From a virus: DNA of 33,283 bases. The notes under the pieces were generated by a model. The model did not search any database and was not told where the DNA came from. It was given only the letters and a program-made list of their open reading frames with translations. Numbering within the stretch: position 1 is the stretch's first letter; each line of letters opens with the position of its first letter. A program made the translations under genes and the position numbers. The stretch is from positions 1 to 33,283 of IMG/VR virus record IMGVR_UViG_3300018426_000086, one strand, 5' to 3'. This document shows, one piece after another, positions 1-8,529 of the stretch.

Positions 1-269
1 ATGTCTGTATCATTGACCGAACCACGATTGAACTCGTTGTCGTTCATGATGTTGTCATTCATCACGTTTTCAAAGATAACAGTACCAGTTATCGAACCAC
101 CAGTGATAGTGATTCGGTCAAATATTTCGTACTGAATTGCTTGAACGAGTTCTTTTCTGGTAATATTCTTCGTACCATCGTCACCTTGAACTAGGTTAAC
201 GATGACAAAGAGGTCTTCTGTCCTAGTATTGGCACCAGTAATCGAACCTAATTCAGAAATTTTTGACAT
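1..269 (-). CDS. Tail fibre or structural protein, N-terminal part (cut by window edge)
   Basis: An open frame starts at an ATG at 269 and runs off the left edge, giving 89 residues without a stop. It begins MSKISELGSITGANTRTEDL and continues with a segment reading FVIVNLVQGDDGTKNITRKE. An N-terminus of this kind, with GANT, DLF and GDDGTKNITRKEL elements, is familiar to me from fibre-like virion proteins of marine T4-like phages, where it probably attaches the protein to the baseplate or to another fibre. It is the most downstream gene of the minus-strand structural block, 54 bases after the S74 fibre gene, with a late-promoter-like octamer at 303-310 just upstream. The receptor-binding part lies outside the window, so specificity cannot be judged. 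Confidence 0.6.
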   Translation of the reverse strand, partial: MSKISELGSITGANTRTEDLFVIVNLVQGDDGTKNITRKELVQAIQYEIFDRITITGGSITGTVIFENVMNDNIMNDNEFNRGSVNDTD

Positions 270-302
270 TCTAGTCTACCTTACTATAATATGTTTTCTT
301 TT

Positions 303-310
303 TATTTATT
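303..310 (-). promoter_or_regulatory. Possible T4-type late promoter (AATAAATA)
   Basis: On the minus strand this reads AATAAATA, one mismatch (first base) from the T4 late consensus TATAAATA. It sits 34 bases upstream of the start at 269, in the 54-base gap after the S74 fibre gene. The spacing matches the better promoters in this window. Confidence 0.4.
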
Positions 311-323
311 ACAGACCATCATA

Positions 324-1238
324 TCAATCTTTTGATTTTTCAAGGGCCTCGACTTTATCATTCAATTCTTTGATTGCTTGAATCAACAAAGGGATGATAT
401 TATCGTAGCGAACAGCTTTGTGTCCTTTTTCATCTAAATCAAAAGTAACGCCAGGTAATACTTTCTCTACCTCTTGCGCAATTACACCCGAAACCCTTTC
501 ATCTGGTTTCGCAATATAGTTAAATGTATAACCATTAATTTGTTCTACTTTGTCTAACGCACCATCAATAATTTCAAGATTTTCTTTCAATTTAATATCA
601 GATGCAGTATATGCAGTAACAACGTCACCAGTTACATAAGCACTACCAGTGACATACAAATCACCAGATAATACGTTATCACCGCCTGGACCTGACAAAG
701 ATCCAGTGTATGTAATATTGTTTGCAGTTATATCCCCAAAATTACCGAAGTTAAAGATTGCATTGTTACCAGAAGCATCTTCTGAAAGTACGAGATTAGT
801 CGCATTAATCGTACCTGAAGGTGAGAGAGAAAATTTTCTTGCACCAACACCTGTGTCGATGATAAAGTTTGCATTGGTGGAATCTTCCATACCAATGTCC
901 CAAGAAATATTTCCATCTGTGTATCTGGTTCTACCACCACCCGCACCGAATGTGAATGTAGCGCACAACGCATCTGAGAGGGCATTGTGAACAGTAGGAG
1001 ATCCAAATGTTACACTACCACCGTTAGTAACTGCTTCAATATCGTCTGATTGTAGATCACCAATAAACTGATTTGCAGTGAAGTTACCTACAAGAGTTGC
1101 ATTACCAGTCGTAGAGTCACCACCAGCCGAGGCAGTCACCGCTTCTGAACGAATGATACCTGCAATTTCATTTGTTTTGTCAAACCAGTTTTGAAAGGTT
1201 TGGGTTACTACCAGATCGGCTATGGATGGTTTTGCCAT
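324..1238 (-). CDS. Tail fibre with C-terminal S74 intramolecular chaperone
   Basis: A 304-residue virion protein. The first 210 residues are rich in Gly, Thr, Asn and Ser, with short beta-type repeats, as expected for a trimeric fibre shaft. From about residue 211 the sequence TASDIKLKENLEIIDGALDK opens a peptidase S74 (endosialidase-type) intramolecular chaperone domain. The Ser-Lys dyad that cuts the chaperone off after trimer folding is visible as S213 and K218 in SDIKLK. The domain continues with GVIAQEVEKVLP and ends in an amphipathic helix of about 20 residues. Its start overlaps the upstream coiled-coil gene by TAATG. It is likely a receptor-contacting or short tail fibre; the receptor cannot be inferred. 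Confidence 0.82.
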   Translation of the reverse strand: MAKPSIADLVVTQTFQNWFDKTNEIAGIIRSEAVTASAGGDSTTGNATLVGNFTANQFIGDLQSDDIEAVTNGGSVTFGSPTVHNALSDALCATFTFGAGGGRTRYTDGNISWDIGMEDSTNANFIIDTGVGARKFSLSPSGTINATNLVLSEDASGNNAIFNFGNFGDITANNITYTGSLSGPGGDNVLSGDLYVTGSAYVTGDVVTAYTASDIKLKENLEIIDGALDKVEQINGYTFNYIAKPDERVSGVIAQEVEKVLPGVTFDLDEKGHKAVRYDNIIPLLIQAIKELNDKVEALEKSKD

Positions 1239-1429
1239 TACTCTTTTTCCAATTTAGCTATTCTCTCGCACATATATGAAAGAGTCTCTTGAATCTCAGT
1301 AACATCAGACTGAAGTTTATCAATTTTTCTATAATAATTTCTTTCCATCTTGTATTTATTAAGGGCTTGGGTATCCGTAGACAAAATTGCCTTCGAATTC
1401 GAATCCCTTATTACCCTTTCCTGTGTCAT
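1238..1429 (-). CDS. Small coiled-coil protein
   Basis: A 63-residue protein I do not recognise by family. The second half (about residues 28-63) is a strong heptad-type helix, running from MERNYYRKIDKLQSDVTEIQ to IAKLEKE, so a coiled coil is likely. The first part contains NSKAILSTDTQALNKYK. It is translationally coupled on both sides: its ATG overlaps the stop of the 1805-residue protein gene (ATGA) and its TAA overlaps the ATG of the S74 fibre gene (TAATG). The position suggests a fibre-attachment or fibre-assembly factor. That is inference from context; no enzymatic motif is visible. Confidence 0.65.
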   Translation of the reverse strand: MTQERVIRDSNSKAILSTDTQALNKYKMERNYYRKIDKLQSDVTEIQETLSYMCERIAKLEKE

Positions 1430-4400
1430 GTCAATGCGATTCCTCTATAATCTTTCACAATTGGTGCGGAATAAACATTTGGTGAAAGCAATTCGATACG
1501 AACTGCGAATTTTCTAAACGTTTTAAATGCACCTGCGCTACTTGTATATTGATAAACTCCTAGTCCATCTTTGTTGGCGTCAGAAATTCGATATCTAAAT
1601 TCACGATAATCTTCTAGATTACCAGATGTTGAAAATGTTTCGACACCCTCAAAGAGTTCCAGTTCAACCCAATCTACATCAGCAAAGTCTTGACTATCAA
1701 ATGTGTTTTGTGCACGAATGTATGTCTTAATCGTAGTACCTGCTGGTCTATGTGCAGAAAGAATTAATTGGAAATCTTCCGCATCAAAGTCTTCGGCGAG
1801 TTCTACTGTTTTAGAAATGAAGTTTGCAGTTTCACCAGACACATTCGTTATATCGTATTTATAGGCAAGTAACTTGGATATTTCCACGTCAATAAATGGA
1901 GAAGATGTAGAGTTACCACCGTTAGACATATTAACCGTCACGTCAAACTTCAAACTACCGTTTACGTTATTAGATTTACTGTAAACAACAACACCTTCTT
2001 TACTAAATGTGTTGTTATCATTAAACTTCATTGGTAGATTATATGTCGTTCCAACATTTGCAGGCGGAATAAATTCACCAGCTAATGTAGTTTTGGATAC
2101 ACTGTCATTTGCACGTTGAATAAATGGTTGAACATAACTTAAATTTATATTATCAATAGAAGTAATTTCAGCAGTAGAATTTGAGTCTGCACCAGTAATA
2201 GTACTTCCATTAGAGAATACAAATCCTGCTCTTGCAGTACTATTTTCTAGGTAAAGTGTATTTGGATCTGTGAGATCATAATGACAAACTCTACCAGCCA
2301 CAATAGGAGTGACTTCAGAACCAGACCACACTTGACTAGATTGTTTACTTGTGGTAATTGTATCTGGTGTGACCCCAGTGACCTCAAATATATCTAGAAC
2401 CCCAGTGTTCGCTGTTAGATTAATTTTAACAAAGTCCCCAACCGAATATATCGTATCAAATGCATTACCAGACAATCTAGTAATTGTGTTATTTGCATTT
2501 GCCATACCTGCAGTCTGTGCAGCACCTACACTTTGATATACAACTTCATCATTTCTAAATGCACCCGCAAGATCCGTAAGTCTTAAGAACTCATGATCAC
2601 GGTTTGTCATGGTAACAGAACCAATAGACTCGTTGAAGTCATGTCTGTATAGATTAAACTTAAGATCTTCGTCTTGATAAGACTTCCATGCAGAGTTGTT
2701 TGTCGATGTGAATAGAACACCGTCACCCCAGTCTTGTACAACTGCACGACCCTGTGTCGCACCTGGCGTCAAATCATTACCACCAACCTTAGAAGTGAAC
2801 ACCAAGTAGCCTGGATCGTTCGCATCTGGTTGAATTACTACTGCATATTCTTTTTCCGTTTCAAGGTAAATAGGCGCATGGAATTCAACTGTTGTTGCAA
2901 GACTTGCATCATCCGAAATGTTAACTTCAGATGCTTGTAAGTGTACAGATGAGAATGGGATGATTTCAGAAGAAGGATATCCGTTAACGACTTCACGCAA
3001 CATTACAGTGACACCGTTGATACCACCGCCATTTGTCAGTGTACTAGTTGCCTTACGTTTGAAGAATACATCAATCTTCGACGCCATTACAGAATTACTT
3101 CCACGACCCATGCCCTTCTTAATAAAGAAAGTTTGTGCAAGTGGATCGCCTCGTGGTGGAGGCGGGCGGAATGTAACCGAACGGTTCGACGAACGTGTTT
3201 CTACGTTTGTACTTGGCATACGTGTTGAAAGACCAGTTTTTGTGACATCAAAACTGTATGCACGATATGCAACTGAAGCACGAGAAGTTGCACCAGATTC
3301 AATACTGTCGTAAGTATCAACATCGACAATCTCCAACATACGTTCACCAACAAAGAATGTCTCTTCTGGAATTTTGAAGACTGCACGAAGAACACCATTT
3401 TCATCAGATGTAACAGTCTGTCCGAACACACCTTGTCGACCTACTTGTCCTACAGAGTTAACATTTGTGCCTGGGATTATATGTTGATCCACCGATACTC
3501 TATCAAAGAAGAAATGATGAACAGTATTAGGTCTCAATCCTGTCACGTAAATAGACACATCTCTGGAGGCCATGTAAGGCATAAATTGGAAGTTAGACAC
3601 GAAGTCACCAACCAATTTTGTTTCGCTTCCAACGTTTATACTTCCAATAGTGTCTTTAAAAGTTACAGTACCACCATTCGCACGTGCACGGCGCAGTGCT
3701 GCCTGATTTGCTGCACTAAACTCGTTCGTGTCAATTCTTACATCTGTCAATGGAATGAACTTTTGTAACGCTTCTGCAAAGTCTACAAAAGGTTTTTGAA
3801 AATCAATTTCAACTGGGTTGACTGTTGTGTCGTAAGTTGCATCGTACTCTGGTGAAACCTGAGCTTTACCTTGATAATTGTAGAAGTTACTTACACAGTT
3901 TCTGTACCCAGTTGCATAGGGTTGATTGATAATTGATACGTGTGCGTTACGACTTAGTGTTGCAGCCTTTGGTTCCTCTGTAGGAGAAGGTGCAGGGAAT
4001 GCAGTTGCTCCACTAGATGTTTTATACTTAAGATCCAATGGGAATGTTTGTACGGCAGGCGTCATAACTCTCTGAGAGAAATGAACTGCCGCATTGAAGT
4101 TTGCATCTCTTGTGTTTGCAAGAGACATATCATTGAAAGGATCTACAATGAAACCATTTTTAAATCTACTTAATCCATTTTCATCTAAAACTGTTAGATT
4201 ATTTGTTTCTTGTTCCAGTTGATTCAAAGATGTATAGTATACAAGTCTTTCAATCTTGTCTTCCAACGCTCCAATATCTTTCATAGTGTAACGTTTCGTA
4301 CCTTTTGGTCTTGCACGAACTGCGTATTCTCTTTTACCTTGTTGTGAAGCTTCTTTAGGTGAAAGAATAGGTGCGCCAGGCACATAGATTTCAGAAATAA

Positions 4401-6843
4401 CAAGTTGTTCTTCACCAAGTAAAGGTGGTCTAGGATTAATCTCTTCGGCACCTTTAACGTAGTTAAATTGACCATAAGAGTCAACCGTAATAACATCATA
4501 ACGAGGCAAATAATATTCAATATCTGCAGACGCATACTGAGAAGTTGCAGGTAGAGTGTAAGTACCAGTAAATGATGGTGCTGCCGCATCAATCGTATTC
4601 TGAATGGCTACAGTCATGATAGGCGCAGATGCACCGCTAGTTTCAGTGTAACTCATTGTTGACTCTTTATCAACCTGTGGTCTGAAGTCTAAACAATCAC
4701 GTAGATTGTATTTGTATCCAGATTCTGAAACATATACAGGGATCTCACTCTCATCCACGCCTGTGTATGACGCAACGTGATAGAAACTTTCTGCACCAAC
4801 TGGTTTAATGGTTTCAAAAACTTTAATGTTAATTTCAAGTTGTTCGTTGCCAGGACGTGGACGACCTTGAATATATTCAATATAAGAAAGATCGTAATAT
4901 GCATCTTTTTGATTTGGATTCAAACGGAAAGACTTAGTAAAGTCGTCTCCTGCAGCGTTTTTAATCGAAACAATTTCATAAACATCTGGGAAACCCAAAG
5001 AAAACTTTCTACGAGTTGTAACGTGATCTAGGCGCAGCCAAGTATCTCTTGCAGACTTAGTGAATACTTGTGCATCAATTGCACGGTAGTCGTAGTAACA
5101 AATAACGCTAACCCCATCTGATACTACACCATTTGGTAGAGATACAGTGAGGTTTGAACCACCCAAAGAAGTAGAAGTACCTGTAGGAGTAACCTTAGTA
5201 CCTGTGGACGTAACCACCAAAATATTATTTTGATTAAGATTAAAGTCAGTGCCCACACCTGTTTGCGTTGTAGTAATAGTGAATTCGTTACTGGTCACAA
5301 CGTGAGTAGACTGTCCCCTGATTGGAACAATTAAATCGTCTTCATAAACATCATACAGATAATCCATACCAGTGTCGAAAATATATGCACGTTTGTCCGT
5401 ACCTTTTAGAGTACTACCAACCGAAATTTCACCAGTTGTTGCCCCATCTATCTTCGCAACATCTACAAATCCTTTACCTGCATTCATAGAAATACCGAAG
5501 AGATATGCACGATCTTCTGTCAAGTTAGAGACAAAACACTCGCCAATCTTTGTGTTAGTACCATCAAGAAGATCTTGTGGTGATGATAGATCAATATTAA
5601 CGTGTCCAGTAAACCCTGTAACATCAACATAGTTTCCATAGTTAAATGAAATTGGTTGTGATGTTTGGATTTCTGTATTAGATGGAGATTCTATTTCGAA
5701 CGCTTGTGTGCCAACAGTCTCTGCACGATAACCTTTTACATATGCAGCGCCTGGATCTACTAGTACTTCCAATAATGCATTGTTGGCAGGGTTTCTTTCG
5801 ACAGTAACAGGAAAATCTCTTACGATATAGTTACCAGACTCTTCGTATGTGCGTCTTGCAGTAACATCACCAAGGACATTATACTGAGAAATGTCACGAA
5901 TACGAACTGCATTTCCGTTTTGATAACGAATTAGTGAGAAGAATGTGGAGTCTGCTTCAGCTTCTGCCGCCGTAAGTTTGGTTAGTATTGGAACGAGTTT
6001 AAGTCTATCTGCGCCTGGCGCATTCTCGTTAGTTGAACCGTTTGCGTTATCATACAAGGTATCATCTTGAAGATATGAAATCAAAGATTCATTAATTCTA
6101 AATCCAACTGATGCATCCGCAGGTTCATTGCTGTATTTTTCTACAACAAGAATTTGTTCGTCTGTATAAAGGAAATGTCCTTTTTGGAATAGAATACCTG
6201 GCGAGGATTGAATACCAAAAGAAGATCCTGTTGGGGTGTATGATGCACGTGCAACGTTAATCGAATCAACACCAGTTTCAACAGGAGTCAGTGGTTCGAC
6301 TGTGCCTGCTTTATATGTGTATTTGTCAATACGGATTGTCTCACCTGCAGTAAATTCTTTCGCACTTCCTTCAGAGTTCAAGTATCTGATGAAGAAAGTG
6401 TTTAGATTTGGTGGACGAGTTGTAAACCCTGCAGAAGCATCAATGACTTGTGCACTAACTTGCGAGGTTTGACCGTAAAGAACATAAACAATATCTACCT
6501 CAGTTTCAACTCCGCCTAAAGTATCTTTGGTGGTAGTTCTATTACTGATATACGATTCTGGATTGAAATAGGTTTGATTTAATGTTTCTGAAGCTTCACG
6601 ATTTTCAACCTTTACAAATTTAAGATCACTTAGGTTTGTGAAAACACAACCTTTAACAATACTACCTTCTTTAAAGATGTTGTCACCAAATTGTTCAACT
6701 TGGTTTTGTAAAGAAGTTTGTAACTGTGTAAGTTCACGTGCCTGAACTGAGTAGCCAGGTTTGAACAACACACGATAGAATTGCTTTTCGATGTCAAAGT
6801 CATCGAAGTATGGTGATACATTTAGATCTGTATTAATAGGCAT
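1426..6843 (-). CDS. Giant virion structural protein, DUF4815-type
   Basis: At 1805 residues this is the largest product in the window. Its N-terminus (MPINTDLNVSPYFDDFDIEK, then LFKPGYSVQARELTQLQTSL) is the hallmark of the DUF4815 family, large structural proteins of marine T4-like phages. The first 700 or so residues carry the DUF4815-like part, including CLDFRPQ near residue 715. The rest is beta-rich with Ig-like or jelly-roll-like stretches typical of fibre and wedge-periphery proteins. It sits where T4 has genes 9-12, between the gp8-like gene and the fibres, so it may replace the gp10/gp11 peripheral wedge and fibre-holding function. No catalytic motif is seen. It begins 12 bases after the gp8-like gene and ends with an ATGA overlap. 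Confidence 0.8.
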   Translation of the reverse strand: MPINTDLNVSPYFDDFDIEKQFYRVLFKPGYSVQARELTQLQTSLQNQVEQFGDNIFKEGSIVKGCVFTNLSDLKFVKVENREASETLNQTYFNPESYISNRTTTKDTLGGVETEVDIVYVLYGQTSQVSAQVIDASAGFTTRPPNLNTFFIRYLNSEGSAKEFTAGETIRIDKYTYKAGTVEPLTPVETGVDSINVARASYTPTGSSFGIQSSPGILFQKGHFLYTDEQILVVEKYSNEPADASVGFRINESLISYLQDDTLYDNANGSTNENAPGADRLKLVPILTKLTAAEAEADSTFFSLIRYQNGNAVRIRDISQYNVLGDVTARRTYEESGNYIVRDFPVTVERNPANNALLEVLVDPGAAYVKGYRAETVGTQAFEIESPSNTEIQTSQPISFNYGNYVDVTGFTGHVNIDLSSPQDLLDGTNTKIGECFVSNLTEDRAYLFGISMNAGKGFVDVAKIDGATTGEISVGSTLKGTDKRAYIFDTGMDYLYDVYEDDLIVPIRGQSTHVVTSNEFTITTTQTGVGTDFNLNQNNILVVTSTGTKVTPTGTSTSLGGSNLTVSLPNGVVSDGVSVICYYDYRAIDAQVFTKSARDTWLRLDHVTTRRKFSLGFPDVYEIVSIKNAAGDDFTKSFRLNPNQKDAYYDLSYIEYIQGRPRPGNEQLEINIKVFETIKPVGAESFYHVASYTGVDESEIPVYVSESGYKYNLRDCLDFRPQVDKESTMSYTETSGASAPIMTVAIQNTIDAAAPSFTGTYTLPATSQYASADIEYYLPRYDVITVDSYGQFNYVKGAEEINPRPPLLGEEQLVISEIYVPGAPILSPKEASQQGKREYAVRARPKGTKRYTMKDIGALEDKIERLVYYTSLNQLEQETNNLTVLDENGLSRFKNGFIVDPFNDMSLANTRDANFNAAVHFSQRVMTPAVQTFPLDLKYKTSSGATAFPAPSPTEEPKAATLSRNAHVSIINQPYATGYRNCVSNFYNYQGKAQVSPEYDATYDTTVNPVEIDFQKPFVDFAEALQKFIPLTDVRIDTNEFSAANQAALRRARANGGTVTFKDTIGSINVGSETKLVGDFVSNFQFMPYMASRDVSIYVTGLRPNTVHHFFFDRVSVDQHIIPGTNVNSVGQVGRQGVFGQTVTSDENGVLRAVFKIPEETFFVGERMLEIVDVDTYDSIESGATSRASVAYRAYSFDVTKTGLSTRMPSTNVETRSSNRSVTFRPPPPRGDPLAQTFFIKKGMGRGSNSVMASKIDVFFKRKATSTLTNGGGINGVTVMLREVVNGYPSSEIIPFSSVHLQASEVNISDDASLATTVEFHAPIYLETEKEYAVVIQPDANDPGYLVFTSKVGGNDLTPGATQGRAVVQDWGDGVLFTSTNNSAWKSYQDEDLKFNLYRHDFNESIGSVTMTNRDHEFLRLTDLAGAFRNDEVVYQSVGAAQTAGMANANNTITRLSGNAFDTIYSVGDFVKINLTANTGVLDIFEVTGVTPDTITTSKQSSQVWSGSEVTPIVAGRVCHYDLTDPNTLYLENSTARAGFVFSNGSTITGADSNSTAEITSIDNINLSYVQPFIQRANDSVSKTTLAGEFIPPANVGTTYNLPMKFNDNNTFSKEGVVVYSKSNNVNGSLKFDVTVNMSNGGNSTSSPFIDVEISKLLAYKYDITNVSGETANFISKTVELAEDFDAEDFQLILSAHRPAGTTIKTYIRAQNTFDSQDFADVDWVELELFEGVETFSTSGNLEDYREFRYRISDANKDGLGVYQYTSSAGAFKTFRKFAVRIELLSPNVYSAPIVKDYRGIALT

Positions 6844-6855
6844 TCTATCTGTTCC

Positions 6856-8490
6856 TTAAAATTCCATCACGAATTTAAATTCTTCTCGTGAGTTTTCTGT
6901 TCTTGGCAGTGGGAAGAAGTCTTCGAAAAAGTATATTCTTCCAGATCTTTGCACATAAGTTGGTTCTACTACGTTATTCGCTATAGGTGTATTTATTCTC
7001 ATCAACTGACCTGTTTCGTTGCGCAAATTCAAAGTCAAATCTAGTGAGTTACTTGAATTCGCAAGGTTTTGATAAGGACCCATGTATTCTGCGAGGAATA
7101 AAGTGTTACTTGAATAATCGATATCATGAACAGTTGCTTGGAAAACAACTTCGTTATCAGAGTTTAACTGTTGCACAGTACCGTTGACTTCTGTCTTATC
7201 ATAGTCATCAGTAGTAACTGCAATTCTATTATCGAATACTACTGGTGTGTTTGCACTTGGTATTACATTCCAATCAGAATCTCTAAATTCTGGATTCTTT
7301 ACTAATCCAATAGTAGAGTATTCATTATTTGCACCAATTAAAAGATTATCCTCTCCTGTTATATATGCATAAACTCCGAAGTGATGACAATGAAATTCAT
7401 CGATCAAATCGTGTGCATGTCCATCAATTGGGGAAAGAATTGGTCTCAAATCAGCACGTGTATCTGTTCTTGTTGGATCGCTTGGATCAAAATCGTAAAG
7501 TGGATCTACAACTCGTGCAACAATACTGTTATATGAAGAACCACGGTTCAACAAAGTTGTACTTCTAATTCTACCTAAATTATCAATAACTGGAATTGCA
7601 GATGCGCCAGTTCCGTCTCCTTCGATTTTGATCTTTGGTAGGATTTGCCATCTTGCGTTTGCAGACACACCCGCAGCTACTGGATCTCTCTCAACTCTAA
7701 ATTCAACAAGACCAGTTGCAGTGTTATAACTGTAGTATTCAATGTCAAACAAATTTGTCACAGCGTTGTCATTGTTTGTGACATAAAGGGTTTGACCATA
7801 GTAATAATAAAAGATTTGAGAAATATCTTCATCGTCTGGTCTACCAATCATCACACCAGAAGCGGTTGGTGCTTGATCAAGCGAACCTTCAACCTTTGTG
7901 TAACCCAAGTTATCGTCTAGGTTTGTCACAAAGATATCTGAGACTTCTCCACCAGTTGTGTTTGCAACAGGATCTACAACAAAATCACTACTTCTAATTG
8001 GAATGAAACCAAGTGCATTATAAGCTTCGAATTGCAAATCTGATAGATCATAAATGTACTTCCAAAGATATCCATCCGCCGTTTGATAAATCTGACTATC
8101 TGTGTTTGCATTCCATGCAGGTGGCGCTTGAACTGGTGCACCATCGTTGTTATACAGACATTTAAATATTCTGTAGTCACCAGTATCGTTGTTTGTTGGA
8201 CCAACTACTGCATAGAAGTTTTGGTCTTCTAAGTTAATTGCATCGTCGTACTGAGTATAGACCTGATCTCTCTGCCAAGGATAATACTTGATCATAAAGT
8301 GAACGTCATCAGGATCCACTTTTTTACCAAACAATATCTTTTCTTTGAATTCATTTTCTGAAAATCTTGAATTTTCAGCGTCGAGACGTTCGATACTAGA
8401 ACACATGATATAGAAGTCATTGGACTTGATGTCTTCAATGAACAATCTAGTAGTGTCAGATTTAAATTTTGTTGTTAAAATCTCTGCCAT
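6856..8490 (-). CDS. 8: Baseplate wedge protein, gp8-like
   Basis: A 544-residue protein resembling T4 gp8, the dimeric baseplate wedge subunit, but longer (T4 gp8 is 334 residues). The N-terminal part opens with LTTKFKSDTTRLFIEDIKSN, comparable to the T4 gp8 start. The most telling stretch is QTADGYLWKYIYDLSDL near residue 138, which matches the gp8 core GDGYVWEYLFEI. The extra length falls in the middle and C-terminal part, where beta-type segments and the His-rich run DEFHCHHFG are seen. It is expected to bridge gp6/gp7-type wedge proteins and outer wedge components. It has its own late-promoter-like octamer upstream (8519-8526) and is followed after 12 bases by the giant structural gene. 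Confidence 0.8.
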   Translation of the reverse strand: MAEILTTKFKSDTTRLFIEDIKSNDFYIMCSSIERLDAENSRFSENEFKEKILFGKKVDPDDVHFMIKYYPWQRDQVYTQYDDAINLEDQNFYAVVGPTNNDTGDYRIFKCLYNNDGAPVQAPPAWNANTDSQIYQTADGYLWKYIYDLSDLQFEAYNALGFIPIRSSDFVVDPVANTTGGEVSDIFVTNLDDNLGYTKVEGSLDQAPTASGVMIGRPDDEDISQIFYYYYGQTLYVTNNDNAVTNLFDIEYYSYNTATGLVEFRVERDPVAAGVSANARWQILPKIKIEGDGTGASAIPVIDNLGRIRSTTLLNRGSSYNSIVARVVDPLYDFDPSDPTRTDTRADLRPILSPIDGHAHDLIDEFHCHHFGVYAYITGEDNLLIGANNEYSTIGLVKNPEFRDSDWNVIPSANTPVVFDNRIAVTTDDYDKTEVNGTVQQLNSDNEVVFQATVHDIDYSSNTLFLAEYMGPYQNLANSSNSLDLTLNLRNETGQLMRINTPIANNVVEPTYVQRSGRIYFFEDFFPLPRTENSREEFKFVMEF

Positions 8491-8518
8491 GGTGTCTCTC
8501 TAATAATCATTTTTAATA

Positions 8519-8526
8519 TATTTATG
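8519..8526 (-). promoter_or_regulatory. Possible late promoter (CATAAATA)
   Basis: The minus strand reads CATAAATA, one mismatch to TATAAATA, 29 bases upstream of the gp8-like start in the short gap after the S8 peptidase gene. The same variant octamer occurs at 11843-11850 and 29109-29116 at similar distances from starts, which supports a real late promoter. Confidence 0.5.
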
Positions 8527-8529
8527 GTG

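Noticed and set aside
1856-1863. Perfect TATAAATA octamer on the minus strand inside the 1805-residue gene
   Set aside because: It falls in codons for Leu-Ala-Tyr-Lys-Tyr far (over 400 bases) from the next start, so I treat it as chance, though an internal late promoter for the fibre genes is not excluded.
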